Source of the DNA: Phaeosaccion multiseriatum | Taxonomy: Eukaryota; Ochrophyta, other classes | NCBI GenBank assembly: GCA_965112735.1 | Contig: OZ218950.1 | Coordinates: 4,216,001 to 4,280,000 of the forward strand | Length of the DNA stretch: 64,000 bases | Direction of reading: 5' to 3' | Part shown: positions 32,103-50,706 of the stretch, piece by piece | Layout: each line of letters opens with the position of its first letter | How positions within the stretch are numbered: position 1 is the stretch's first letter | The notes under the pieces: model-generated | Told to the model about the DNA's origin: nothing | Database searches by the model: none | The model's input: the letters and a program-made list of their open reading frames with translations, nothing else | Translations under genes and position numbers: made by a program

Positions 32103-34919
32103 TTATATGAGCACGGGCTGCATGCCGTCCGTTTCCGACGCGGCCTTTGGAGACACATGGGCGTGGAGAGAGCCGACCCCGCCATTTCGTCGCTCCCCCC
32201 TCCCCGGTGTGACCATCGCCAGCCCTTCAGCCCCCCTGTTGCCTCTCTTGGCGCTGCTGCTGCTGCTGCTGAGGCCATGTGCGCCATAGTCCAGTGCGGG
32301 GGAATAGTCCTCGTCCGGGGCGTGGGCGTAAGCCAAGGCCCAAATGTACATGTTGAAAGTGGCGAAGAAGCCCAGGAATAATGCACTTGTCGCCCGGATA
32401 GGGTAGAAGCTCCCGGCCAATACGCCGACCACACCCATGAGTAGACTGGCCAGGGAGAGGATGAAGAGCAGCTGGTAAGGCAGGCTGAAGCTCTCGAGGC
32501 GACGAATGCAGGTGTAGGACAGTCTGACCACCCAACCAATGTACACGGCCATAAAGAGGCCGAGAAAGACGCCGCTGACTGTGGCGCCGGAGTCGGTAAG
32601 GCCTCCGTAGGACGGGGAGTTAATCTTTCTGTAACGGTACACGCTGAAAGTGGAGATGCTGTGGAGAGGGGTGAGGGGAGGGGAGAGGAGGCGAGAGGAG
32701 GAGAGGGGAGGGGAGGAGAGGGGAAGAAGGGTGGGGGGAGGGAGGGGGGGAGAGGACGCGAGAGGAAAGGTGAGGGAGGAGAGAGTGTGTGGAGGAGCAG
32801 GTAGCGCGGATTGTGGGGATACAAGCGAGAAGAGAGGGCGGGTCGAGGGGTTCGGGCGCTCAGAAGTGGGAGCTAAGATGACGTCCGACTGTATCAAGCA
32901 CCGGCCTAGCCAGGCTAAGCACTGCATTTAGACAAACACACACACACACGAACGTACGAACGCATGGAAGGAAGGGAAGGATGTATGGTTGGGTCTACTC
33001 ACGTGATGATGGCAATGCTGCCCACGAGGACCACCTTGGGCAGCCAGTACTTCACAAGAGGCCTGGGGTGGCGAAGCAATCCCCGCCCGCTTCCTCCATT
33101 ATCGCCCGTTCTCCCTCCTCTTGCCCAGGCGCTGGTGCTACTCACGGCAGGCGAGCATGCCATCTTCATGTCGTCCAGCAGACACAACCAAAACAGGAGG
33201 AGGGACAAGACAAAGGCCGTCACCGCGACAATGTACAGAGTGGAAAAGGACACACGGGTGTCGTACTCCCTCGCAAACAGCTTGACGGGGAAGAAGGGGT
33301 CGTTGAAGAAGCACAGCAGCACGAGCAGCAGCAAGATCCAGTACTGCTGGAAGGACCAGTCCTTGCGGCGGATGGTCCTGAGGCGGGCCACATAGCCGTG
33401 TTTGGGCAGGAACATGACCAGAAGGGTGCCGCACAGAAAGAGGTACTTCCAAAACAGCTCGAACTTGGTGTAGCCGGCCCGCACCACCGTCTTTCGGTAC
33501 TGCATGTCGAAGTCCACAGAGTTCTCCTCGGGGTCGATGTTTACGGTAATGTCGCTGCCCCTGTGATGTGTATTCAAAATGCCAATGCCAAGGCGCAACC
33601 AAGACAAAATCGAGTCAGTAACATGAAGGCAGTGGGGGGGGATGGGTCGAAGGGAGGTGAGGTGCTTGTAAGTCGTTGATGAGAGGAGCGAGGAGCCGTC
33701 ACCGAGCGATGCTGGTGAGGAGGCAGGAGGCAGGGGGGAGAGGAATATGGAGTCTCTGCTCTCGCTCTACCACTCTCCCTGCCGTGTGTGTGGTTCCTCC
33801 ACACAGTTCAGGGGAGGGAAAGATAGGCCAGCCAGCCAGCCAGACAGACAGACAGACAGACAGATAGATAGACAGACAGACAGACAGTGAGGCGGGGCGG
33901 GGCGGGGGTGTGCTCCCTTCTCTTAGAGAGAGAGCAAAGGAAAGAACTGAGCATGTAAAAATAAAAAAGAGTTTTGAGTACTCACGTAGAGCTGGTGCTG
34001 ATGACTTCCCACACGGCAGGCTTGTCAATGCTGATGAGCATGCTGTAATCGTCGTGCGTGACGAAGTCCTCGGTCCACACTGTGAACCATGAGCAGTGGG
34101 GCTCGCCTTTGACGCAAGTAATCTCCTTCTTGCCTGAGTCGCGACCGACCTGGAATGGGTCCTAGGGAGAGAGAGTGAGGCGGGGGGAGGGGGGGTGCGG
34201 ATGGAGGGAGGGAGAGAGATAAGATTGAGAGAGAGAGGGAAGGAGGAAGGGAGAGGAAGGGAGAGAGAGGGGGGGGGGTGCCGAGGACGGAAGCAGCCTC
34301 AGAGATACACCACCACACTTCCGCAACCCCCAGCACAGCAGGTCCTCCTCCTCACTACCGCATGACGTATGACGTACGCACGTCCTCCTTACCTGCGGCC
34401 TGCGCGGGGCAGCCTTCACCTCAATGTCAACCTCGAGCTTCACGCCCACTTCGTCCACATCCACCCACTGTGGAGCGGACATTCGGGCCTCCACCAGGAA
34501 CAGCTGGTTCAAGTTTTGGACCTCGACATCGACAGTGAAGAACGCGGTGTCCGCAGCTGGATCGAAGCCCACATTCTGGGGCTCTGAGTCAGAGAGAGAG
34601 CGAGAGAGAGGGGGGGGGGGTCCAATGAGCTCTGGGGGGGGGAACTGGTGGGTGGACATGTTCGTAAGCGTGGGTAAGGGATACGTCTTCTCAATAGACC
34701 CGTACTCAGCTCACAGACGCAACATCGATTCTTTTCTCCTCCAGTGCCGTATGTGGATCATCTACCTCCGAGGGTTTGCTGAAACACGCTCGGCCCCAGA
34801 GCCCCGATGGCGAAGAAGAAGATGAAGAGGGAAGCGAATACGGCTCCGGCCTTGTACACTTGGCGCTTCCCATACTTGGAATTCTCGATGCGTGTGGACT
34901 TGTAGGACTCGTTCTCCAT
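32103..34919 (-). CDS. Wntless/TMEM181-type 7TM membrane protein
   Basis: Five exons: 34919-34766, 34583-34393, 34161-33986, 33560-33003 and 32658-32103. They encode 544 aa, in frame. An N-terminal membrane helix (FASLFIFFAIGALGP, ~27-42) is followed by a ~200-aa extramembrane domain of beta character. Seven hydrophobic segments come next, including KYLFLCGTLLVMFLP, YWILLLLVLLCFF, STLYIVAVTAFVLSLLLFWL, KVVLVGSIAII, GVFLGLFMAVYIGWVV, LLFILSLASLLMGVV and ALFLGFFATFNMYIWAL. This layout, with FNDPFFP between helices, matches the Wntless-like/TMEM181 (GPCR-like) family. Such proteins sit in the secretory pathway or plasma membrane, and the ligand here is unknown. Exon 4 contains a 28-aa Gly/Ser/Arg insert bounded by GTGAGT and CCCAG. 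Splicing it out would break the frame, so it is kept. Confidence 0.75.
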
Positions 34920-35259
34920 GGTCGCTGCTTGAGGCGCACGATAACAGGTTTCGGGTTGGTTGGCGCTCTCCCCCCCCAGCGTTTATCGGCTTTCCCTCCT
35001 CTCTGAGGCTCCTTTCATACCCGCATACTTCTTGCGTCCAAAGTATGCTACCTTTTCGCTGGATGGAGTTGGGGGAGGATATTATCTCTGCAATTGCCTG
35101 TTCGAGGCCGCTTCAAGCCCCCTTCCCCCCCCGGCTCGGAAGCCAACTGTGTGATTTATCGGAGGAGCAACATGCCAACGTTGATTTCATCTTTTTTTTT
35201 TTTTTTTTTTTTTGGAAGTGAAATATTCTACAGGGAAGAAGAGACAAATAACAAACAGT
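34920..35259. promoter_or_regulatory. Divergent intergenic region TMEM181-type gene / METTL5
   Basis: The start codons are 340 bp apart. A run of about 20 T (35193-35213) lies about 50 bp upstream of the METTL5 ATG. Nothing else stands out. Confidence 0.4.
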
Positions 35260-37070
35260 ATGAAGCTGAAGCATCTGGAGTCGGCTTTACAGGGAGTCAC
35301 TCTGTACAGCGAGCTTGGGCCAGGGAAGACAAAGATCGAGCTGGAGCAGTACAGGTACGGGGGGGGGGAGGAGAGAGAGAGGAAATTATACCTCGTCCTC
35401 TGCGCAGTGCTCTGACGATGCATCCAATGCATATTATGCCCTACTACACCATAATTTCCCCTTTCTTCTCGGCAGCACGAGCCCACACCTCGCAGCAAGG
35501 ATGGTGTACAACGCGCACAGCTACGGCGACATTGAGGGTAGAGTAGTCATGGACCTCGGCTGCGGGTAAGTCAGAAAGTCAGAAAGTAGCAGCCCTCCAC
35601 CTAACCCATCCCCGCCCCGTCTAGCCCGTAACCTCTGTCTGCTGCACTCCTGGCAGGACCGGCATCTTGGGTATCGCCGCGGGCGTGATGGGTGCCGCCG
35701 CGGTGACGGGGGTGGACGTGGATAGATCGGCGCTCGACGTGGCCGCGCAGAACATAGAGGTAAGGAAGGAAGGGCTCAAACCCGGACAGGCTGTTGCCAT
35801 CTTGTCTGTGCCACCCCCTGGGTTGGATCTTTCTTCCGGCCCTCACCACTACTGTGCGCCGCAATGTATGACCATTTCGTCTGTCCTGCCCTCTCTCTTC
35901 TTCATGCGACGCGGACTACTCTAGGAAATGGAAGTTGACATGGAGCTGCTCTGCTGTGACCTCTCTCGGGAGATGCAGTGCCTCTCGACAGATGGAGGAG
36001 CAGAAGAAGAGAAAGAAGGGGCAGAGGCAGGCGGAGATGCAGCAACAGGAGCAGCTGAGGCAGTGACACGACGGCAAATAATCTCCGATGGTACGGTGGA
36101 AGATGGAGAGCATGGGCTGGAGCACCAGAGTCAGACCTCAGCGGCATGTCCGGCAGCAGCAGCACAAAAAGAAGAAGAACCATCCGAAGGGTTAGCGCCA
36201 GGGGCACGAACAGGGGAAGGAGAAGGGGAAGGGGAAGGAGCAGCGCAAGGGGCAGGGGAGGACCGAGTGGGGCCCGGGGGGGCGGAGGGGCGGCATCGGC
36301 GGAGGAGGAGGAGGAGGAGGACGGAAGGCAGCGGACGGGGGGCGAGAGTGGTGGACACCGTGCTGATGAACCCCCCCTTTGGGACTCGAAACGCGGGCAT
36401 GGACACGCTCTTCCTGTGGCGGGCCGTGCAGCTCGCCGGGGGGGCCGTGTACACCATGCACAAGAGCTCTACACGCGACTTCATCCTCGGCAAGGCCAAG
36501 GACTGGGGCTGTGAGGCACAGGTGCTTGCGCAGATGCGCTTCGACATCCCAGGTGGGTATGGGTGGGTATGGGTGGGTCTGGGATGAAGCGGGGGGCTGG
36601 GGTACATACCAGTATAAAGATTGATAGGCACTTGGGAGAGAGCAGTCAAGTGGCTTTCGGCCGCGTCAGTCATCGTGGTCCTGACCTCCTGCTGCCCAAC
36701 CTCGCTGTGATTTGATTTGCCTCGCCCGCCCTTTCGCTTGCTTACGTTCTGAGTCTTGCTGGCCTCCCTTCCCTTCCCTTCCCTTCCCTTCCCTTCCCTT
36801 CCCTTCCCTTCCCTTCCCTTCCTACCCCTCCTTCCCTCCCACTAACACCTAATGTGATATGATGTGATATGTCCGTATGCCCGTGTGCTCGGACGCCCGT
36901 ACCTGCCTACCGCACTGTTACCGTACCCCCTCTCCCTTCCCTCCCCTCCAGCCACGTACAAGTTCCACAAGAAGAAGTCAATGGATGTGGAGGTGGACCT
37001 CATCCGCTTGCAAATACCCCAGGAGCAGCAGCGTGAAGGAGACAGGCTGAAAGAGGAAGAGGATGACTGA
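35260..37070 (+). CDS. METTL5: METTL5-like rRNA N6-adenosine methyltransferase with a large insertion
   Basis: Five exons: 35260-35354, 35476-35565, 35657-35759, 35925-36552 and 36952-37070. They encode 344 aa, in frame. The start MKLKHLESALQ matches METTL5 (MKK..LKELES). SPHLAARMVYNAH, the SAM motif I block VVMDLGCGTGILGIAAG, motif II GVDVD, the catalytic NPPF (245-248), AVYTMHKSSTRDFI and ATYKFHKKKSMDVEVDLIR are all conserved. Human METTL5, with TRMT112, methylates A1832 of 18S rRNA and is 209 aa. The extra length is an insertion of ~110 residues between the strand 4 region (CCDLS) and VVDTVLMNPPF, made of Glu/Gly/Ala-rich and then Arg-rich low-complexity sequence. A cryptic intron inside it cannot be excluded. 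Confidence 0.93.
36765..36823. repeat. (CCCTT)n microsatellite in METTL5 intron 4
   Basis: About 11 CCCTT pentamers upstream of the last METTL5 exon. Confidence 0.9.
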
Positions 37071-37250
37071 AGGGTCAAAAGGAGGAAGGCAACATGACAC
37101 ATGTTTTCTTTAGATACATGTATGATGATGCAGTCCACAGCTCTCTCCGCTCTCCGAGCAAGGGTGCGACAGACGAGCCGGGATGGCACTAAATGGCACT
37201 ACTTCATTATCATTGGTGCGCCCTGTGTTGAGAGGCACTACCCCCCCCTC

Positions 37251-37390
37251 CTTCCTCCTCCTCCTCCTCCTGCTGCTGCTACTCCTCGTACTCCTCGTAC
37301 TCCTACTCCTCCTCCTCCTCCTCCTCCTCCTCCTCCTCCTCCTCCTCTTCCTCCTCCTCCTCCTCCTCCTCCTCCTCCTCCTCCTCCTCC

Positions 37391-37392
<2 letters not shown>
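37251..37392. repeat. (CTC)n microsatellite at the MetAP2 3' end
   Basis: About 140 bp of CTC with CTG and GTA interruptions. It abuts and overlaps the MetAP2 stop codon, reading (GAG)n in the MetAP2 3' UTR. Confidence 0.9.
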
Positions 37393-39795
<2,403 letters not shown>

Positions 39796-40046
39796 TCTTC
39801 TTGTGTCAGCTCCCCTCTACAGCTGCGCGGCAGAAAGCAAGTCTACAGGTACCAGTGAAGCCTCGCTCTTTTTGAAGGCAAGCCCGCCTTTTGCAGATGC
39901 CGGATATCGATGCCGCATCCGCCTCCGTCGGATTGAATGGATGGCAGTAGACGTGATTTCAATGCATTGCCATCCATGGCGGTTGACGAAGCCACGAAGA
40001 AAGGGAAAGCATTATAAAGAGACGAGAGGAAGAGAGAGAGGGCGCG
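39796..40046. promoter_or_regulatory. Divergent intergenic region MetAP2 / 963-aa unknown
   Basis: 251 bp separate the two start codons. No specific element is recognised. Confidence 0.4.
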
Positions 40047-45161
<5,115 letters not shown>

Positions 45162-45164
45162 TTT

Positions 45165-45265
45165 GGCTCATTTATTCTTCTTTTGCCGTTTTTTTCTTTT
45201 TTAATTAAAATTATTAAAATTTAATGTTAAACTCTGATACTATAACATAAGATTTAAAAAACAAT
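45165..45265. other. AT-rich island between convergent genes
   Basis: About 100 bp, over 75 percent A+T, with TTTTTCTTTTTTAATTAAAA and several AATTTAA-like stretches, unlike anything else in this GC-rich window. It lies between the 3' ends of the 963-aa gene (+) and the PX-like gene (-) and may hold poly(A) and termination signals for both. Confidence 0.6.
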
Positions 45266-45411
45266 GTACAGTGGCACAGTGGCATGGTACGACGTATTCA
45301 CAATCATCTGTTCACACTTCCCTCTCCCCTCCCCTCCTCCGGACTTGTCTCGAGCTTGCGGTGGCACCGAGAGCTTCCTTCCATCCATCCCTCCTCACTC
45401 GTGGTGTGGCG

Positions 45412-46839
45412 TCATTGCCCTTGACTTCCTCCTTCCTCTGCCAAGGCCAAGAGCGAGCCTGTTGGACTGATGGGGTCCCACAGGAAGTAGTGCAGTTTGT
45501 CGTGCAGCAGCAGGTCCGGCCTCCGTTCAAAGAGGCCCGACAGGAAGTGCTGCATGGTCTCTCGGATGTGATCAAAAGTCTCAAATGTAGAAGCGCCCTC
45601 CTGCTGATGCTGATGATGAGGCTGATGACGTTGCTGGTGGAATGGGCGTTGAGTGGGGTCTCCCCCGCCTCCGTTCCTGCCTCTTCTCCGCCGGCACAAC
45701 CCATCCTCGACAACGGCACCCCATCCACCGCCACCCCCTCCGCTCCCCCCGACAGTAATAGTGTGCCCCCCGTCTCCATTGCTACGACGCATGGACCGTA
45801 GTAGCAGCGCGGAGAGGCAGGCCTCTTTCGGGAATGAGAAGGACGGCGGCGGCTCCTGCTCCGAGTCTGGCGGATGTAGAAGGGACGACGACGGTGGTTG
45901 CGGAGGGGGTGACGGGCTTCGCGAGGGCAGCGAAAGAGCCCTCTTCCTGCCGCACCCCCCTTCTGCGCCGTTCTCCAGCCGGGCACCCGCCTCGGCCCCT
46001 CCCCTGCTGCTGCTGCTGCCTCGACTGCATGTCGAGCGTTCATGTCTTGCTCTTCTGACCCCAACGCGCCTTCGGTTCTTGGCTGTCCCACTTGCGCCAG
46101 TAGCAGCACCGGCAGGCTCGAGTAGCAGCCGCTCTATGCTGCGCTGAAGGCCTTTGTGGCTCCTCCAAGTCATGACAGACCGTCCCCCCGCGGTCACCTC
46201 GAGGCAGTAGCGTACTCCCGCGCTGCTCCCACACTTCCCCGATTTGAGTTCTGCCTTCGCCACCCGAAGTTGGATCCCGTGGCTGCTGCCGGCGTTGGCG
46301 GGACTTGCCCCCTCCAAGGTGCCCTCGCTGCTGCCGCTGCTGCCGCTACTGCTCGTGATGCTGCTGGTCCCAGTGCTGTGACTTTGGGATCGCGGCGCAC
46401 TCCCTTTCGAATACACCCCCTCTGCTGCCATGCGCTCCAGCGACCCTTGGGTAAGGGGCAATACGTCGGCTTCAACTGTTCCAGGTCCTCCTGCCGGTGC
46501 CGCTGCCGACTGTGCATCCGGTGCCTCGTTCGGTGCATCGTCCGATGCTCTCCCACCCGTGGCCTTACACAACGCGCTCAGAAGGGCAGCAGCAAATACA
46601 CTGCTGCTGTCAGTCCCACCCCCTTGCTCTTCGCTCCCTTCTGTGGGCCGCAGCAGCTCGTTCTGGCCCAGTCGGGCCCCACCACCGACGCCCCCAGACG
46701 TGTAGCAGCTGCTGCTGCTAATGTAGCCCGTTCCCACATATCCATGGCCTGCATACATGCTCCGTCTCTGTAGACTGGAGTCTAATAACCTCTGAGAGAG
46801 AGGCTTGACCCTCTCTCTCTCTCGAGAGGAGCTCCACAC
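45412..46839 (-). CDS. Unrecognised low-complexity protein with possible divergent PX-like segment
   Basis: A single open frame of 475 aa. Most of it is Ser/Gly/Pro/Arg-rich low complexity. Two blocks look structured. Residues ~200-255 read HGIQLRVAKAEL, then CLEVTAGGRSVMTWRSHKGLQRSIERLL. Residues ~420-460 read FETFDHIRETMQHFLSGLFERRPDLLLHDKLHYFLW. Strands followed by a basic/Trp turn and, after a long disordered insert, a helical pair resemble a phox (PX) lipid-binding domain split by an insertion, but the match is weak and not diagnostic. The start at 46839 could instead be the internal Met at about residue 28. No intron is needed. Expression is supported only by the length of the open frame and its structured ends. 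Confidence 0.5.
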   Translation of the reverse strand: MWSSSRERERVKPLSQRLLDSSLQRRSMYAGHGYVGTGYISSSSCYTSGGVGGGARLGQNELLRPTEGSEEQGGGTDSSSVFAAALLSALCKATGGRASDDAPNEAPDAQSAAAPAGGPGTVEADVLPLTQGSLERMAAEGVYSKGSAPRSQSHSTGTSSITSSSGSSGSSEGTLEGASPANAGSSHGIQLRVAKAELKSGKCGSSAGVRYCLEVTAGGRSVMTWRSHKGLQRSIERLLLEPAGAATGASGTAKNRRRVGVRRARHERSTCSRGSSSSRGGAEAGARLENGAEGGCGRKRALSLPSRSPSPPPQPPSSSLLHPPDSEQEPPPSFSFPKEACLSALLLRSMRRSNGDGGHTITVGGSGGGGGGWGAVVEDGLCRRRRGRNGGGGDPTQRPFHQQRHQPHHQHQQEGASTFETFDHIRETMQHFLSGLFERRPDLLLHDKLHYFLWDPISPTGSLLALAEEGGSQGQ

Positions 46840-47298
46840 TTGCTCGATTGAGAGAGGTTTTTCCCAGAGAATTCGGCCTCACAGGGTCGGGAAGTTTGTT
46901 CAGAGCAATCCTGCAGCTGCTAGGGCTGCTGCCTGCAACATATATAGCAAGCTCCCTCGAACCCTTCCCTACCGCACCACCGAGACTTTTTCACTATTCT
47001 TCTTCTTTTATTAGAGCTGTAGCTTGCTTAACTTTGGAAGGTGTTGCGTCGGATGTTTCGCAAAAAGTTGGCGACGTTTCATCACCAACTTGTGAATGAA
47101 ACTGAAACTTACACATTCCTTTACGTCAATGAAATACGCTCAACCCACGAGGCCGAGGAGCTGTGGAAGAGGTAGAGGCGGTGCCAAAAAGGCGACTTTT
47201 TGATGAGCTATGCCTTATCCTCCCCCTCCCCCCCCCACCTTGGTTGCTCTGGTTACACCGCCTCCTTGTTGAGTGACCCTCTCCCTCTCTCCTCTCTG
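46840..47298. other. Intergenic region, presumed promoter of the PX-like gene
   Basis: It lies 5' of the PX-like gene and 3' of the cellulose synthase-like gene, both on the minus strand. It shows palindromic CTCTCTCTC/GAGAGAG stretches near 46795-46855 and no coding exon. Confidence 0.4.
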
Positions 47299-47656
47299 TT
47301 ACTGTTGGGAGGAGAGGATGTTGACATGCATTGCCACCTCCCAGGCGTTGAGCATCGTAAGGGGAATGAAGTGCCAGAAAGGGTAGCCCCCTGCCACTCT
47401 CCACGCCACGGAGGAGAAGGTGAGAAGGCTCACGAGGAGCACCCAGGCACTGATGAGCCCGCGGGACTTGTCGAACATGTCGACTGCGGAGCCACGAAGG
47501 GAGTGGGCGAGAAGAGAGGGAGAGGAGAGGCAGGAAGGACGACGAGTCGAGGAGGGTAAGTTTGGAAGTTTCTGTTTCTTGAACTCGCGATCAACGTCAA
47601 TCCTATCGATGTCGACACAGTACACAGAGCGAAGAAAGTGTGTGTGTGTGTATGTA

Positions 47657-47690
<34 letters not shown>

Positions 47691-50337
47691 GTAGGGAGCA
47701 AGAGAGGGAGACACAGGGAGCAAGCGATCTCACTCTCAACATTTTCGCACCTTTCTTGACCTGCCCGGTCGGCTCCCATCCGACCACCTTGCCCATGAAG
47801 CTGTCTCGGAAGGCGAAGAGGTGCGCATAGCACTCAATCACCTTGACCTTGAGCACGCACATGCCGTACTTGCCCGGTTGCGAGATCCAGTAGTAGCGCA
47901 TGTATATTTGGATAAAGAAGAGGGCGGGCAGGATGAAGGCGATGTTCCACCACAGCACAAGGTCGGGTCGGAGACACACGAGTAGGATGGAGGGCAGGGG
48001 AAGGAGGACGATGGAGCTAAAGTTGGAGAAGTTCCAAAAGAGGCCCGTGAGGAAGTGGAGACGTTGCTTGAAGGTGAGCTTGGAGTTCCAAAAGTCGTCG
48101 TCGTACAGGGTGAGCGTGCCCTGCGCCCATCGGTACTGCTGCATGAAGAAGGCCGGGAGGTTGTCTGGGCACTGCCCCATGGACAGACAGAGAGGCAGGT
48201 AGCGCGTGTGCATGCCAATGTTGTTGAGGAGCATGCCGATGCGAATGTCCTCCGAGTGCTCCACGTAGCTGCAGCCTCCAAAGGGCGCAACTGCGGTGCG
48301 GCGGTAGATGCCGCAGGACCCCACGCAGATGGCGGCGTTGGAACGGTCTCGGTTCTGCTGGAGGAGGCGGTAGAACAGCTCCTGCCCGATGCCTGCCCCC
48401 TGCTCGACCCAGGTCTGCCCCTCGCGGACCTGTAGTGGTGACAGTGAGTGGAGAGGTGGAAGGGAGGTGTGGGAAGGCGGGAAGGGAGGAGGAGGAGAAG
48501 GAGGAGGTTGAGAGAGATGCTCTGTCTTTCCCTCTCTGCCTCTCCTTCTCTCTCTCTACTTCTCTCTCTCTCTCACCTTGAAGTACTGTGGCGTCTGCAC
48601 AATGCCCACATCGGGCTCGTTGCCAAAGTAGGGGATGGTGTGGCGCAAGAAGTCCTGGCGGGGGCAAAAGTCGGCATCGAAAATGACGAAAAAGTCCGCC
48701 TTGGTCTGCGTAAAGGCGAAGCGGAGGTTGCCGGCCTTCTTGAGGTGGGGCCTGTCGGGGCGGGTGAGGTAATGGAAGCCGTACATGTCTGCGAGCTCTC
48801 GGTGCTGCGCCTTGGCCCCGTCGTCCAGCACCCACACGTTAAGGTTGGGCCAGTCCAGCATGCACACGTGCTCCCATGTGTTTTGGAGCACGGCCAGGGG
48901 CTCGGCGCAGATGGGCAAGTAAATGTCCACCGAGGGCAAGTAGTCCTTGTGTGTCTCCACCACCTCCATGTGGTCTTCAATGGTCATGTCGCGCGTGCAG
49001 AGACCCATGTCCACAAAGGTGGAGGCCTGGTTGAGCGTCATGAACAGGAGAGGGATGGCCAGGATGTACACCGCTGGAGAGATGAGCACGAAGAGCCACA
49101 GGGCGCCGAGCACACCCACACTGGCGGCCCCCGCGAAGATGTAGAAGGACGGCCGCTTGGTGTCCAAGTAGCTCACCAGGTCCTCATCGGAGGGCGCCAC
49201 GGGCATGACGAGGGTGCTGTCGATCGCTTGCTTGGCGGTTTCCGAGTCGATTAGGTCCAGCACCGTGCGAATGTCCTCCACTGTTCGCTGCTTGTATGTT
49301 GTGACTTGTGTGCCCCCCCCCGCCTCACTCATCATACTGAAGCTTGTCGACACGTCATCGAAGCTCATAGTCCGGCCCCGACTCTGGGCGTGAGCCGTGC
49401 TCTCCGGCCCCGCCAAAGAAGCAGAGCCGAAGCCGAAGCCCACCTCCTTCCTCCTCTCCTCTTCCTTGGTGGCAAGCTCGTCCATCACGAGGTTGGACCA
49501 CAAGTGCACTCGCCAGTCCTTCCCCCCCGTGGCCAAGTACTTCCTCGTGGGAGAATTGGCTGCCGTAGAAGTGCCTCGAACAGAGGAAACATCACCCGCA
49601 GAGAACCCACCACCACCCCCACCGGAAGAAGTGTTTCGAGCAGTGGACACATCACCCACGGAGGAGCCCCCAGCAGCGTGATAAACCGAAAAGGCCGAAA
49701 AGTTTGACATTTCATCACACACGCTGTCGTACGCTTCGGACCCGGCGCTGTCGCTGCTGTCACTAAACCTCTGACTCTGCTCCAACTCGCTCTCGTCACG
49801 CAGCTCCCTCTCTACCTCTCTCCCCCACTCCTCTTCTGCTCTGAGCGCAGCCCTCGGGAGCTGCTCTCCAATAGGCTTCTTGGATTCCGGAGGTGATGGA
49901 AGTGGTGGTAGTAGTGGTGGGGCCTCAGCGTCGTTGGCGTTCCGTGGGGTATGTGGAGTGTTCTCGGGGTTGTCTGTTGTCTCTGAGCGCACCGACTTCC
50001 CGTCGACCTCGGTGGCGGTGTTGCACCTACTCTCGTAGAAGATGGACCCGCCATTCACCCGGCCGTCTTGTTTCGGCATTTCTCGAGCCAGGAAGTCCTT
50101 CAATGTCATCGCATGCAACAGCGACTGCACGGATGTCTTCTCTGCGCCCTCTTCTTTTCCATTAAGAGACTCCATCTGCTTTCCCTCAAGCTCCTTCCGC
50201 GCGTTGGAATGCACAGGTTGGCGTTGGGGATAGCTCGTCAGAATCACTCGCTTGCCACTCATGCCCACCCCACCTAACGCCCGTTTCCGTTTGACATCCT
50301 CCCCCTCCCTCCCCACAGCGCCTGTTGACACACGCAT
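47299..50337 (-). CDS. Cellulose synthase-like family 2 glycosyltransferase
   Basis: Three exons, 50337-48577, 48429-47751 and 47483-47299, give 874 aa in frame. The first ~350 residues are a Ser/Glu-rich non-conserved extension. Then come two membrane helices (~405-445), the GT2 catalytic domain and further C-terminal helices. The catalytic signature is complete: DD in VWVLDDGAKAQHR (504-505), the DAD metal motif in FVIFDADF (554-556), the base in EHSEDIRIG (~645), and the QQYRW motif (683-687). VDIYLPICAEP and HTRYLPLCLSMGQ match bacterial BcsA/oomycete CesA-type enzymes rather than land-plant CESA, since no zinc finger or plant-specific region is seen. It would transfer glucose from UDP-glucose into a beta-1,4-glucan at the plasma membrane. 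The start could also be the Met at 50262 (MSGKRVILTSYPQ). Confidence 0.93.
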
Positions 50338-50706
50338 CGCAGTCTCCTCCTCCTTTGTGTTGGCCTTGGATCTGGCCCTCCAGCACTTTTCCTACTTTGT
50401 GCGGGCCTTTGATCTGGCCTTCAGCAATGATGCTATTGCTCATTTGTGCCAAGCCTGGCCCTTCCATCTTGGGCCTCATCAATGGAAGGGCGCCGAGAAG
50501 GAGATAAAAGTAACGTTCAAAAAAAGGGGGAAAGGAACCATCCAAAATTCAAAATTCGATCCAAATTCCAAATTCATCTAGTCCAATCAAGTGCATAGTC
50601 CGTCGCCCGCCAGCCGATCCGCTATCCGCTATCGAGCGTCGTCAGGGGTCGAGTGTATTACAAATAACGAGTCGACGCACCACCACTCACTCCGTCACTC
50701 AGTCAT
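50338..50706. promoter_or_regulatory. Intergenic region upstream of the cellulose synthase-like gene
   Basis: It lies between the 5' end of the cellulose synthase-like gene and the 3' end of the SPPL gene, both on the minus strand. No coding exon is seen. Near 50520-50580 it is A-rich with three related AAAATTC/AAATTC words. Confidence 0.4.

Noticed and set aside
46156-46773. 205-aa plus-strand frame opposite the PX-like gene
   Set aside because: Long opposite-strand frames are expected in GC-rich Ser/Gly/Arg coding DNA; the minus frame is longer and ends in structured blocks.
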